Assembly: GCA_003045065.1 (NCBI GenBank)
Contig: PSQJ01000002.1
Location: forward strand, 372,001-436,000
Direction of reading: 5' to 3'
Length of the DNA: 64,000 nucleotides
From: Candidatus Liberibacter europaeus
GTDB taxonomy: Bacteria > Pseudomonadota > Alphaproteobacteria > Rhizobiales > Rhizobiaceae
Made by a program: the position numbers and the translations under genes. Positions 1 to 9,909 of this stretch are shown here, in pieces. The notes beneath the pieces are model-generated. The model saw only the letters and a program-made list of their open reading frames with translations, was not told the DNA's origin and did not search any database. Within the stretch, counting starts at the first letter, position 1, and each line of letters starts with the position of its first letter.

Positions 1-1282
1 GAACAAGGCTGAATCAATAGGTGTAGAAATTTATTGTGGTATTACAGCTACAGGTATTTATTACGGAAAGGACGGAGAAGCTATCGGAATTTTTACAGGT
101 GAAAAGGGTAGAAATTGTGATGGTATAATGGGTAAAAACTATATTTCACCCATATTGTTATTAAGCAAATATATGTTAATAGGAGAGGGTGTTTGTGGAT
201 CCTTAACTCGGCAATTAATTGAACGTTATTCATTATCAGATGGTCGGCAACCTCAGAAGTTTGGTCTTGGTATTAAAGAATTATGGAAGGTTAAAGCTCA
301 ATATCATAAAAAAGGTCTTGCGATCCATAGTTTTGGTTGGCCACTAGATATGAGAACCTCTGGAGGAGGATTTGTTTATCATTTTGATAAAGATTTGGTA
401 TCTATAGGTTTTGTATTACATCTTGATTATATAAATCCTTGGATTTCAGCTTATGAGGAATTTCAACGTTTTAAAACGCATCCTGATATTAGATGTGTGT
501 TTGATGGTGGAGAGCGTATCGAATATGGAGCACGCGTTATAAGTGAGGGAGGTTGGCAGTCGATTCCCAAACTTTCTTTTCCTGGAGGAAGTTTAATTGG
601 TTGTGCTGCTGGTTTTGTAAATCTTATTCGAATTAAAGGTTCACATAATGCTATCCTATCAGGAATTCTTGCAGCAGAAAATATTATTGAGCGGGTATCT
701 AGAGGATACAAAAATGATGATCCTGTGGAAATTGAGAATAGTTGGCGACAAACGCATATAGGTCAAGATTTATGGATTGCAAGAAATTTCAAGCCCTTAT
801 TGTCACGTTTTGGCATAGTAATTGGCTTATCTTTGGCCATAATAGATTTCTGGATTCAAAAAAAATTAGGGTTTTCTTTTTTGGGTACATTAAAACATAA
901 AGTATTAGATTGTAATTCTTTAGAATCTTCTGATAAACATAAAAAGATTGAATATCCTAAGCCGGATGGTAAATTAACATTCGATATCAGATCTTCTCTT
1001 TTTTTAGCAAAGGTAAGATATGTTGGGGATCAGCCGAATCACCTTCATATTAAAGACAAAGTTTTACAAGAAAAATCAGAACTAGTTGTATACTCTGGCC
1101 CTTCAACGCGCTACTGTCCGGCAGGTGTTTATGAATGGCGTGAGAATAATGGAAAAAATACCTATATAATACACGCACAAAACTGTATTCATTGTAAAAC
1201 ATGCGTAATTAAGGATCCTAATCTTAACATTGAATGGATCCCTCCACAGGGAGAAGATGGGCCTTGTTATTTAGAAATGTGA
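1..1282 (+). CDS. Electron transfer flavoprotein-ubiquinone oxidoreductase, 3' part (5' end outside window)
   Basis: The frame is open from base 2, so the first internal ATG at 128 is not the start; the N-terminal FAD-binding part lies before the window. ETF-QO passes electrons from the soluble flavoprotein ETF to ubiquinone at the inner membrane. Family features seen are the stretch around GEGVCGSLTRQLIERY, the region with SFPGGSLIGCAAGFVN and IKGSHNA, and a C-terminal 4Fe-4S cluster segment: a Cys in RYCPAGVYEW followed by three in NCIHCKTCVIKDP. The protein ends with GEDGPCYLEM, close to the usual family ending. dut follows 118 bp downstream on the same strand. The identification is firm; only the 5' boundary is unknown. 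Confidence 0.93.
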   Translation, partial: NKAESIGVEIYCGITATGIYYGKDGEAIGIFTGEKGRNCDGIMGKNYISPILLLSKYMLIGEGVCGSLTRQLIERYSLSDGRQPQKFGLGIKELWKVKAQYHKKGLAIHSFGWPLDMRTSGGGFVYHFDKDLVSIGFVLHLDYINPWISAYEEFQRFKTHPDIRCVFDGGERIEYGARVISEGGWQSIPKLSFPGGSLIGCAAGFVNLIRIKGSHNAILSGILAAENIIERVSRGYKNDDPVEIENSWRQTHIGQDLWIARNFKPLLSRFGIVIGLSLAIIDFWIQKKLGFSFLGTLKHKVLDCNSLESSDKHKKIEYPKPDGKLTFDIRSSLFLAKVRYVGDQPNHLHIKDKVLQEKSELVVYSGPSTRYCPAGVYEWRENNGKNTYIIHAQNCIHCKTCVIKDPNLNIEWIPPQGEDGPCYLEM

Positions 1283-1400
1283 TAAAATATTTGTAATAGT
1301 ATTTATTATTTTTTATGCTTTACGAAACTACATATTTGTTATTATGAATTTTATTTGTTTTAATTATTTAAATGTTATTTCCTAGTTTTTGAGGTAATAA

Positions 1401-1862
1401 ATGGAGCACCTTGGCATATCTTTTTTGCGTCTTCCACATGCTTTTGGTCTGCCTCTACCGGAGTATAAAACAAATGGAGCAGCAGGAATGGATTTATTTG
1501 CGGCCTTGCCGGAAGATAAGTCTGTCAAAATATTGCCGGGGATGCGTTCTTTGATTCCTAGTGGATATGTTGTTGTAATACCTTCGGGTTATGAAGGACA
1601 AGTTAGATCTCGTTCTGGTCTTGCACTTAACTATGGTATTTCTTGTTTAAATTCTCCAGGGACTATTGATAGTGATTATCGCGGTGAAATAAAAATATTG
1701 CTGATCAATTTGGGTCAGGAAATATTCAATGTAAAAAGAGGCATGCGTGTTGCTCAATTGGTTATATCACCATGCGTTAAAGCTTGTCCTCAGCTTGTGT
1801 CAGTGATTCCTTTAGACCATACCGATAGGAATGATAAAGGCTTTGGTTCTACCGGAGTTTAA
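1401..1862 (+). CDS. dut: Deoxyuridine 5'-triphosphate nucleotidohydrolase (dUTPase)
   Basis: Hydrolyses dUTP to dUMP and pyrophosphate, keeping uracil out of DNA and supplying the dTMP precursor. At 153 residues it has normal length for the homotrimeric family. All five motifs are visible in order: GAAGMDLFA (I), RSRSGLAL (II), GTIDSDYRGEI (III, with the catalytic Asp), RVAQLVI (IV), and the C-terminal flap DRNDKGFGSTGV (V). The ATG at 1401 is preceded by a weak GAGGTAA Shine-Dalgarno sequence. After this gene comes a 0.9 kb stretch with no intact gene. Confidence 0.97.
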   Translation: MEHLGISFLRLPHAFGLPLPEYKTNGAAGMDLFAALPEDKSVKILPGMRSLIPSGYVVVIPSGYEGQVRSRSGLALNYGISCLNSPGTIDSDYRGEIKILLINLGQEIFNVKRGMRVAQLVISPCVKACPQLVSVIPLDHTDRNDKGFGSTGV

Positions 1863-2245
1863 TAGCTTACGTTATTTTTTGCCCTTATATTTATTCCATA
1901 GCGTGTTAGTTTTATCATGATTTATAATGTAAAAAAATTACGCTTTATGGCTTATAACTATGTTTTAAGTTAACTTTACATCTTAAATCAAATTTTTTGA
2001 TCTTTATACTAGGTGTTTTAATACAGGATGTCTTTTCTGTTTCCTATTATAATCCATGTGGCATCTTGATAAAAAGATATCTATTTGAATGGAGCGTTTG
2101 AAAGGTTTGAATTGATAGAAATGAAGTTCACTGAATTTCAAAATTATATCAGTGGACAACGAAAAATATTTGGTAGTTTTTTTTCGAAGCTGTTATGTTA
2201 CATCTCGTTTCTAGATGTTGCATTATTCAAATAAGTGTCACTGCC

Positions 2246-2290
2246 TATATCTTGCTCTTTTGGTATACTGATAAAATCGTATAGAATAGG
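2246..2290 (+). pseudogene. Fragment of the prophage holin-like gene 3' end
   Basis: Bases 2258-2277 are identical over 20 nt to 17969-17988, which encode part of the C-terminal GFWYTDKI motif of the holin-like protein. The upstream bases are weakly similar and no full gene remains. I read it as a third, nearly erased trace of the same phage module. Confidence 0.5.
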
Positions 2291-2304
2291 TGGTTTTAAC
2301 CATT

Positions 2305-2451
2305 TTATGCTTCGTTATTAATATATTTATTTGTCTTTTGCGCACTACTTAAGCGATATATCGCTATTACAGCAAATACATAAGTTATAACCAGCTCAAT
2401 AACGTGAATAGACCCCCAACGAAATATACGACCTATTGAATAATATAGCCC
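2305..2451 (-). pseudogene. Possible membrane-protein C-terminal remnant
   Basis: A 48-codon open stretch without an obvious start, closed by TAA at 2305-2307. It would encode a segment with one hydrophobic helix (IHVIELVITYVFAVIAIYRL) and a basic, polar tail. An in-frame TGA sits just upstream, so it is a relic or chance. I do not recognise the family. Confidence 0.3.
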
Positions 2452-2796
2452 TCATGATAAGAGAAATAGAACATTTCGTGTCTCATGTTAGAATTTATTT
2501 GCTACGTATATTGTTTATTCAATAGGTATACCTATTGTATGCTTCCATTAGGAATCCCGCTATCATTATTGAAATTGGTGCCGGCGGTATTAAAAAATTG
2601 AGCCAAAATAATAATCCGTAGCATAAGATTAACATAGTAAGGCAGACTATATAGATTAAAAAATTTATGATAATACAAACCCAATATTTATAGGTAAGAT
2701 TTGCTTCGCCTCGTCACCTCTAAAAATTAATATTAGAAATTGATGAACTTGGATTTTAGAATATCATATAAGATTTATATGCTACACTTTGATATT

Positions 2797-5106
2797 TTAT
2801 ATCGGAATGGATATTAGAACTATAGTACCTTTACCTTCTATAGATAGTATTTTTAATTTTCCTCCATGTAGATTGATTAAAGAATCAGATATTGCAAGTC
2901 CAAGTCCGGAACCACCTTTGTTGTAAGCATATTGATCTTGTAGTTGTTCGAAAGGTTTACCAATTTTTTCTATGGCAGATTTAGGAATGCCAATTCCTGT
3001 ATCAGCAATTGTTATTATAATAAATTTTTCTATTCTAGAAGCACGAACTATTATTCTTCCTCCATAATTAGTGAATTTTATAGAGTTGGAAATGATGTGA
3101 AAAAGTACTTGTTTTATGATGCTTTCATCAGCAGTACACATCAACTCTCGGGAAATTTTTGCTTCAAAGTTGATATTTCTGTTTTTACAATTATCAGAAA
3201 TTAAACGCACACAATCTTCAATTATTAAAGTTAGATCAACGTTTTTTTTATCAATACGGATATGCTCAGATTCTATTTTTGACATTTCTAGAATATCATC
3301 AATAAGATTTAAGAGATGTTTTCCACTATCATGGATATCTTTGGCATATTCATAGTATTTGACTGATCCTAATTCTCCAAAGATCTCTCTCTTTATAATT
3401 TCAGAAAATCCTAGGATTGCATTAAGAGGCGTTCTTAATTCATGAGACATTTTTGCAAGAAATTCTGATTTGGCTTTATTGGCCATTTCAGCCCGCTCTT
3501 TTTCTGCTTGATATTTAGAATTGGCGATTGAAAGTTCAGTTTTTTGGCGTTCTAATATTTGACGTGAGGTTGAAAGATCATTAATTGTTGCCATGAGACG
3601 ACGTTCTGATTCTCGCAGTTTCTTTTGATTGCGTTTGAGCTGTGTGATATCTGTTTCTACAGAAACGGTTCCACCGTCTTGTGTTTTCCACTCGTTAATT
3701 TGTAGCCATCTTGAATCAGCAAGTTTTATTTCCTTGGTTATGGCATTTGAACGTTCAGGACCAGAAGTATAACATTCAATAATTGGGTGAGTTTTAGCTT
3801 CTTTAATTATTGCTCTTTTTGTACCTGGTAACAGCACATGATCTGGTAATCCATAAGCTTTTTGATAATGAATATTACACATTACAAGCCGTTCATGTTT
3901 ATCCCATAAAACAAATGCTTCAGAGGTACACTCTATTGCTTCTGCCAATCTCTGATCCGCTTCTGCATAGCGTTTTTCTAGATAATATTGTTCGGTAATA
4001 TCCATTGCTATTCCGATTATATTAATTCCTTTTGATGTTGTATTAATTACTTGAGCTCTAGCTCTTATCCAAATATATGTTCCATTGTAATGGAGCATTC
4101 TAAATATTTTATCTAATTGCGTAGATTCCCCTTTTGATACTAATCTTGCAATGTCATAAATTTCTTTATCCTCTGAATGAACAAGGCGTATAATTGCGCT
4201 AAATGACAGTGCTTTGTTTGAATAAGGAATGCCAAGTATTTCATACATAGATTGTGATAAATGGAATTTTTTATTGATGAAATTAAAATTCCAAATACCA
4301 CATTTTCCATGAGAAAGAGCTGTTTCAGTACATATATTGGCTTCTAATAAAATATCATCAATATCTTTTGCACGTTTTGCTTGCCTATAATGACTGAATA
4401 GTATGAATAAAATAATTGAAGAAACGCTGGAAAATAATGTTACTCCAGATGTTACATCTTCACGCCACAATTTCAAAAGTGGAAATTGAGAGTTTGCAAC
4501 AACAATTAATCCATTGTTGTTTTTAGGTCGTATTACCGAGAAGTAATAAGGTTTTTGTTCAAAAGAATACTCTGATATTTGTATAGTATCACTGATATCA
4601 TTTATATATAAATTTTCTGGCATAATTTCGCTAATTTTTTTACCTATATAAGGTGAATTTTCCACGGAAGATGCAAAAACAATTCCATCTGGTTTGGTTA
4701 GTAAAATAAAATCTTCGGCAGAAAATTGTTCATTTGCGATTAATTTTTTAAGTATTGATTCTGATTCTTTTCGGAATGAGGACTCGAATTTTACATTATT
4801 TTTTTCAAAAATGGTTTCTATTGATTTCACTAGTAGGAGTGTTGTTTGAATTGTAGTTTTTTCCTGTCGTGAATAATTTGTGGTAACTTTTATGGTTATG
4901 AACATTGCTGTGAATATAATAAATACAATGCTGATTATTGATATTGTATGATTAAAAGACAAAGAAGAAGGTGACATTACTAATTGTGCCAATTCTTTCA
5001 TTCTCAGAAGTATTTGAATTAACCATAAGGTTATTTTTTGGCGGCTTTTTGAGTAATATAGTTCACAATTTGCTGAGATATTATGCACGTTTTCCATGGG
5101 TATCAC
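2797..5106 (-). CDS. PAS-containing sensor histidine kinase, DivJ/PleC/PdhS-like
   Basis: A 769-residue membrane sensor kinase. A hydrophobic segment near residues 53-75 and another near 222-240 enclose an extracytoplasmic sensor region. Two PAS-like segments follow, near 265-375 (ending GIAMDITEQ) and 380-490. The HisKA dimerisation domain carries MSHELRTPLNAILGF with the phospho-accepting His near 555, and the following GELGSVKYYEYAKDIHDSG stretch is typical of the DivJ/PleC/PdhS group of cell-cycle kinases in Rhizobiales. The ATPase domain has its N box (IISNSIKFT), G1 (DTGIGIP near 703), F box (IGKPFEQ) and G2 (GSGLGLAIS). No response regulator is adjacent; by family knowledge the partner would be DivK, which is inference here. 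An ATG three codons further in is an alternative start. Confidence 0.88.
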   Translation of the reverse strand: MIPMENVHNISANCELYYSKSRQKITLWLIQILLRMKELAQLVMSPSSLSFNHTISIISIVFIIFTAMFITIKVTTNYSRQEKTTIQTTLLLVKSIETIFEKNNVKFESSFRKESESILKKLIANEQFSAEDFILLTKPDGIVFASSVENSPYIGKKISEIMPENLYINDISDTIQISEYSFEQKPYYFSVIRPKNNNGLIVVANSQFPLLKLWREDVTSGVTLFSSVSSIILFILFSHYRQAKRAKDIDDILLEANICTETALSHGKCGIWNFNFINKKFHLSQSMYEILGIPYSNKALSFSAIIRLVHSEDKEIYDIARLVSKGESTQLDKIFRMLHYNGTYIWIRARAQVINTTSKGINIIGIAMDITEQYYLEKRYAEADQRLAEAIECTSEAFVLWDKHERLVMCNIHYQKAYGLPDHVLLPGTKRAIIKEAKTHPIIECYTSGPERSNAITKEIKLADSRWLQINEWKTQDGGTVSVETDITQLKRNQKKLRESERRLMATINDLSTSRQILERQKTELSIANSKYQAEKERAEMANKAKSEFLAKMSHELRTPLNAILGFSEIIKREIFGELGSVKYYEYAKDIHDSGKHLLNLIDDILEMSKIESEHIRIDKKNVDLTLIIEDCVRLISDNCKNRNINFEAKISRELMCTADESIIKQVLFHIISNSIKFTNYGGRIIVRASRIEKFIIITIADTGIGIPKSAIEKIGKPFEQLQDQYAYNKGGSGLGLAISDSLINLHGGKLKILSIEGKGTIVLISIPI

Positions 5107-5345
5107 CTTCGGAAATTATTTTTTATACGAAATATGAACTTGTGAAATATTTGTTTCTATTTCCCGAATCACCAACAATGAATCAAAGCAGATTCTGCTT
5201 GTCTAGATAAAAAATGTATATTTATTAAAAAAAATTAATATGTTTTATATATTTGGTAATTGTAGATTTATGTTTTGCATGGAAATCGTATATGATTATG
5301 TGTCTTGGTAAAAAGATTGATTGCTTTTTTAGAGAAGGCGTTTTC

Positions 5346-6113
5346 ATGACAGAATTTGATAAAAAAACATATAATACTGATAAATATCCGGTAATTATTC
5401 TTGTTAATCCGCAGCTTGGTGAGAATATCGGTATGGTTGCGCGGGCGATGTTGAATTTTAGCTTTACTCAGTTGCGTATTGTTAATCCTAGGGATGGATG
5501 GCCCAATGAGAAAGCGCGATCTTCTTCTGCTAATGCAGATGAAGTTATAGATGCAGTACGTGTATTTTCTAGTTTGCAAGAGGCGATCTCTGATCTTAAT
5601 TTTGTTTATGCTACCACAGCTAGAAATCGCAATAATTTTAAATCCGTTTTTTCTCCGAAGGAAGCTTCTATCGTATTAAAAAAAAGGATTCAGACAGGTC
5701 AAGAAGTTGGGATTATTTTTGGTCGTGAGCGTTGGGGATTGACTAATGAGGAAATAGTGTTGTCTGACGCTATTATAAGTTTTCCTGTCAATGCAGATTT
5801 TCCTTCTTTAAATATTTCACAGGCTGTTTTACTAATGGTGTGGGAGTGGATGAAAAATAATTCAGATATTTCAGAAAAAAATGTGAAAAAAATTGGTATA
5901 CCCGCTACAAAAGGCGAACTTTTTAGTTTTTTATCTTATCTTGAAAATTCTTTAGAGGAAAGAGGATATTTTCGTCCTATTGAGAAGAAAAAAAAGATGT
6001 TGGATGATTTGCGTTCAGTGTTTACACGCTCTGAATTTATGCGACAGGAGATTTTTTTATTGCGAGGAATTGTTTCTGCATTAGATCGTTTTAGCAAAAA
6101 GTCTTCACGTTAG
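5346..6113 (+). CDS. trmJ: tRNA (cytidine/uridine-2'-O-)-methyltransferase TrmJ, SpoU family
   Basis: A SPOUT-class methyltransferase predicted to 2'-O-methylate position 32 of tRNA anticodon loops using S-adenosylmethionine. Seen are PVIILVNPQLGENIGMVAR near the N-terminus, the AdoMet-binding knot motifs GIIFGRERWGLTNEE and FPSLNISQAVLLMVWEW, and a helical C-terminal tail. I place the start at ATG 5346, just after GAGAAGGCG, because the 31 codons available upstream (from 5253) do not resemble the family and the 255-residue product has normal length. murI follows by 45 bp and may be co-transcribed. Confidence 0.9.
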   Translation: MTEFDKKTYNTDKYPVIILVNPQLGENIGMVARAMLNFSFTQLRIVNPRDGWPNEKARSSSANADEVIDAVRVFSSLQEAISDLNFVYATTARNRNNFKSVFSPKEASIVLKKRIQTGQEVGIIFGRERWGLTNEEIVLSDAIISFPVNADFPSLNISQAVLLMVWEWMKNNSDISEKNVKKIGIPATKGELFSFLSYLENSLEERGYFRPIEKKKKMLDDLRSVFTRSEFMRQEIFLLRGIVSALDRFSKKSSR

Positions 6114-6158
6114 AGTGTCTTATTGTCTAAAAATTCAGAAGAATCATAAGAATTAGTT

Positions 6159-6959
6159 ATGTTGGTAGAAAAAAAAAATAACAAGAGTATACTTATATTC
6201 GATAGTGGTATCGGCGGGCTAATTGTTTTGCAGAAAGTTCGTTTTCTGATTCCTGAATATAGATTAATTTATGTTGCTGATGATGCAGGATTTCCTTATG
6301 GTAGTTGGGAAGATGTTGCTCTGAAAAATCGAGTTATGTCTATTTTTGCAGATATTTTAGATAAATATAATCCAGAACTATCAATAGTAGCTTGTAATAC
6401 TGCTTTCACTCTTGTTAAAGATGAATTAAGATCTACTTTCCCATCCACGATTTTTATTGGTGCAGTTCCTGCTATAAAGCAAGCTGCTGCTTATACATCT
6501 ACAGGCATTATTTCTATTTTATCTACACCTGCCACCTTACGACGTGAATATACTAGTAATTTGATTAAATCTTATGCTTCACAGTGTTATATCAACTTGG
6601 TTATTTCTACAAAACTTGCGTCCATAGCAGAAGAATATGTGCGTGGGAAAGATATTCAAGAAGATGAAGTCAAAAATGAGATAGATGCTTGCTTTATAAC
6701 AAAATATGATATGCGAACAGATATTGTTGTTCTTGCGTGTACACACTATCCTTTTATGACTCATCTTTTCCGAAGGCTATCTCCTTGGCCAGTTGATTGG
6801 ATTGATACTTCAGATTATATTGCACGTCATGCACGTTCTTTACTTCCACTCACTGATATGAGTCAAATGTCATTATCTTATGACGTAGCTGTCTTTACAT
6901 CAGGGAAGCCTGATATTTATATGAGACGTTTAGTGCAAGGATTCGGTCTAAAGTCATAA
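6159..6959 (+). CDS. murI: Glutamate racemase
   Basis: Interconverts L- and D-glutamate, supplying D-Glu for peptidoglycan in the cytoplasm. The 266-residue protein shows the N-terminal FDSGIGGLIVL motif, DDAGFPYG, and the two catalytic cysteine motifs VACNTAF (Cys near 79) and LACTHYPF (Cys near 194). All expected active-site elements are present. It lies 45 bp after trmJ in the same direction and probably shares its promoter. Confidence 0.95.
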   Translation: MLVEKKNNKSILIFDSGIGGLIVLQKVRFLIPEYRLIYVADDAGFPYGSWEDVALKNRVMSIFADILDKYNPELSIVACNTAFTLVKDELRSTFPSTIFIGAVPAIKQAAAYTSTGIISILSTPATLRREYTSNLIKSYASQCYINLVISTKLASIAEEYVRGKDIQEDEVKNEIDACFITKYDMRTDIVVLACTHYPFMTHLFRRLSPWPVDWIDTSDYIARHARSLLPLTDMSQMSLSYDVAVFTSGKPDIYMRRLVQGFGLKS

Positions 6960-7333
6960 AATATTTTGATGATAAATAAGATTAATATATTAACAATTAT
7001 CTTTTTACTAATGTCACAAGAAGCAGATAATGTATTATTATCGTTTATGCGCATTATTTTGTATAATTTATATGCGTTATTGTATTTTTCAATATACTAT
7101 ACATGTAAACAATATAATTTATACTATAATTGAAATACTAAATTTACTGTTTAGTTTAATTTGTGATTTTTAATCTACATAAACTATTACACATGATTAT
7201 TATCTTTTTTTTTTATATAGCAATTGTTTATTGCAGATTGTTTTACTAGATAAAATGGTTTACTTATATCAAGGCTAGATATGTATTTTAGTGATAGCGC
7301 TTGGTATAATTTGTTGAACATAGGTAGTTTGAT
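6960..7333. other. AT-rich intergenic interval
   Basis: About 370 bp of very AT-rich DNA between murI and bamD. No open frame of note, tRNA or clear terminator stem was found. In many Rhizobiales lpxC sits just before bamD; it is not here, and I see no remnant of it. Confidence 0.5.
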
Positions 7334-8101
7334 TTGTATAAATTTTCTTTCACTTTATTTTTTATTATTATAATTTCTGCTTTGGTAAGTTGTAAACATA
7401 ATATAGATATTTCTAAGGTTGGTATTAGTTCTGACTCCCAGGAATTAATTTATGATAATGGAATAGAGTACCTACAAAATAAGAGATTTAGAGAGGCCTA
7501 CACTAAATTACATGAATTAGTTGAAAATTTTCCTTTTTCCAAAGGAGCGCGTAAGGCTCTTTTGATGTCCGCTTTTGCCAAGTATAGATCTGGGCAATAT
7601 GCAGAAGCTGTATCTATAGGTAAATCTTATCTTGAACAGTATCCTAGACACAGTAATAACGATTATGTATATTATCTTGTCGGACTATCTTATGCCAATA
7701 TGATTAATAACGTATATTATGATCAGAGATTTACAATACTTATGATTGAGAATATGGATAATATTGTAAAAAACTATCCTGGTTCTCCTTATGCAGACAA
7801 AGCTAGACTTTACGTACGTTTGGGCAAAAATCAGTTGGCAGCTAAGGAAATGTATCTAGGGAGATACTATCTTAAAAGTAAAGAGATTGTGTCAGCTATT
7901 TTAAGATTTCAGTATGTTATAAAATATTATTATGATACAGAACAGATAGAAGAGGCTCTTGCTAGACTAGTTGAGGCATATCTTTTGATTGGTCTGGTTG
8001 AGGATTCTTGGGATATATTATATGTTCTTCAAAAAAATTATCCTCGGGGATTTTGGTGTCAATACGTTGAACAGCTTATGAGATCTAATACCGGGCAATG
8101 A
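7334..8101 (+). CDS. bamD: Outer membrane assembly lipoprotein BamD (ComL)
   Basis: A TPR-type lipoprotein of the BAM complex, which inserts beta-barrel proteins into the outer membrane. It has a short basic start, a hydrophobic stretch, and a lipobox ending LVSC with the lipidated Cys at residue 20. TPR-like repeats follow, e.g. NGIEYLQNKRFREAYTKL and KYRSGQYAEAVSIGKSYL, and the family's SPYADKARLYV region. The start is TTG at 7334: an in-frame stop lies at 7325, so no earlier start exists, and AGGTAG precedes it. It opens the bamD-recN-ligA cluster seen across Rhizobiales. Confidence 0.9.
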   Translation: MYKFSFTLFFIIIISALVSCKHNIDISKVGISSDSQELIYDNGIEYLQNKRFREAYTKLHELVENFPFSKGARKALLMSAFAKYRSGQYAEAVSIGKSYLEQYPRHSNNDYVYYLVGLSYANMINNVYYDQRFTILMIENMDNIVKNYPGSPYADKARLYVRLGKNQLAAKEMYLGRYYLKSKEIVSAILRFQYVIKYYYDTEQIEEALARLVEAYLLIGLVEDSWDILYVLQKNYPRGFWCQYVEQLMRSNTGQ

Positions 8102-8167
8102 TGGGATTTCCTAAATCATCAGGATATTCTATAATAATGTTTTCTATCAGATTATAGTTGTTTTAAT

Positions 8168-9838
8168 ATGCTTATCCGCCTTTCAATTCGTAATATTGTG
8201 CTTATAGATAGTCTTGATATAGATTTTTCTGCAGGTCTTTCTATATTGAGCGGTGAAACTGGATCTGGCAAATCTGTTTTATTAGATGCTATTTTCCTTG
8301 CTATTGGATGCAGAGGGGATGGTGGACTTGTTCGACGTAACTCAGAAAAAGGACAGGTCATTGCGATTTTTGACACTCCTAATTCTCGTGCTATTAAGGA
8401 TATTTTTGAGGAAGCAAATATTACTCTTGAAGATAACTTGATATTGCGTCGTGTTCAGTTTTCTGATGGTCGTACGAAAGCTTATATCAATGATCAACTT
8501 GTTAGCATTAACTTTATGCGTTCAGTTGGATCTCTTCTTTTAGAAATTCATAGTCAGCATGCAGAACGTTTTTTACTTGATATCAGTGGACATCGCAAGA
8601 TTCTTGATTCTTATGCTGGCATTGAGGAAGATCTCCATAATCTTGAAATATTATATCGAAATTGGTGCAAGTCCTTGGATGCCTTACGAGATTATAACGC
8701 TCAAACAAAAACATCTACGCAAGATATTGATTTTTTGCGCTTTGCTGTACAAGAATTACAAGATATTAATGTTAAACTAGGAGAAGAATCTGAGTTATCT
8801 AAAATGCGATCATCTATATTGAAACAGGAGAAAATTGCTGTTGATTTGACAGAAATGATTGAAGAGTTTAATAAATCCTCATCTCCTATTTCAGTTGTTT
8901 CATCTATTTTACGGAGAATAGAACGTAAAAATTTTGATTTTCCTGATTCTTTAAATCAAAGTATTCATTATTTAAATGAGGCACTTGATAATTTATCTGA
9001 TGCGCAACAAGAGATGGAAAAGGTTTTATCAGAGATTAAATATGATTCTCAAGAATTAGAAAATATTGAAGAACGATTATTTTCATTGCGTGCGATAAGT
9101 CGTAAATATTCTGTGCCTGTTGATGATATTCCCAATTTAACAAAGAAAATGATAACAGATCTTACTGATATATCTGCTTGTGGTGACAAGATATGCTCTT
9201 TTGAGCAGGATATTGTTGAAGCGCGAAAATCTTATGATCATGCTGCACAGGATATTTCTGCAAAAAGACGTCAGTTTGCACAAAAATTGGAAAAAAATGT
9301 TATGGCAGAACTTCCTGCATTAAAGTTAGAAGGTGTTCGTTTTATGGTCAACATTATATCAGATATGCATGATATATCTCCTAATGGAATTGATAAGGTA
9401 GAATTCTATGTTCAAACTAATGTTGGAGAGAATCCTGGTCCTTTGATGAAGTTAGCATCAGGTGGAGAATTATCTAGATTTTTATTGGCTCTTAAAATAG
9501 CGCTATTTGATTATGGATCAGTGCCAACTTTGGTATTTGACGAGGTTGATTCGGGTATAGGAGGTGCTGTTGCAGATGCTATTGGTCATCGACTTAAACA
9601 ATTGTCGGAAAATACTCAGTTATTGGTTATAACACATGCGCCACAAGTAGCAGCGCGTGCTGATACTCATTTTTTAGTTGATAAAAGAAACAACCCTGAT
9701 GATCCAGAAAGAATAATAACATATATTTCCACCTTGAGCAAAAAAGAACGTTGTGAAGAAATCGCTCGCATGTTGGCTGGTGTTAAAATAACAGATGAAG
9801 CCAGGGCGGCAGCGAAAAAGCTATTAGATTTAAATTAA
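8168..9838 (+). CDS. recN: DNA repair protein RecN
   Basis: An SMC-like ATPase acting early in recombinational repair of double-strand breaks. The 556-residue protein has the Walker A motif GETGSGKS near the N-terminus, then ARGDG-type sequence, two coiled-coil arms, and the C-terminal half of the ATPase with the signature ASGGELSRFLLALKIAL and Walker B region VFDEVDSGIGG, followed by VITHAPQVAARAD. It is a full-length family member between bamD (66 bp upstream) and ligA (71 bp downstream). Confidence 0.95.
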   Translation: MLIRLSIRNIVLIDSLDIDFSAGLSILSGETGSGKSVLLDAIFLAIGCRGDGGLVRRNSEKGQVIAIFDTPNSRAIKDIFEEANITLEDNLILRRVQFSDGRTKAYINDQLVSINFMRSVGSLLLEIHSQHAERFLLDISGHRKILDSYAGIEEDLHNLEILYRNWCKSLDALRDYNAQTKTSTQDIDFLRFAVQELQDINVKLGEESELSKMRSSILKQEKIAVDLTEMIEEFNKSSSPISVVSSILRRIERKNFDFPDSLNQSIHYLNEALDNLSDAQQEMEKVLSEIKYDSQELENIEERLFSLRAISRKYSVPVDDIPNLTKKMITDLTDISACGDKICSFEQDIVEARKSYDHAAQDISAKRRQFAQKLEKNVMAELPALKLEGVRFMVNIISDMHDISPNGIDKVEFYVQTNVGENPGPLMKLASGGELSRFLLALKIALFDYGSVPTLVFDEVDSGIGGAVADAIGHRLKQLSENTQLLVITHAPQVAARADTHFLVDKRNNPDDPERIITYISTLSKKERCEEIARMLAGVKITDEARAAAKKLLDLN

Positions 9839-9909
9839 TAGACAAATAAATCTTGTTAATAAAAAAAAATATATTTGGTATAAATTTAAAAATTAATCGG
9901 AAATAATTT

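Larger units (their letters stand above)
1863..2796. other. Gene-poor, decayed interval
   Basis: About 930 bp with no intact gene. Two coding scraps can be seen and are listed separately: a piece matching the 3' end of the prophage holin-like gene (2246-2290) and a minus-strand membrane-protein-like tail (2305-2451). A 37-codon frame starts at ATG 2121, but I see nothing to support it as a gene. The rest is AT-rich sequence with frequent stops in all frames. Confidence 0.6.

Noticed and set aside
5253..5345. Upstream extension of trmJ by 31 codons.
   Set aside because: The ribosome site and family N-terminus both favour ATG 5346.
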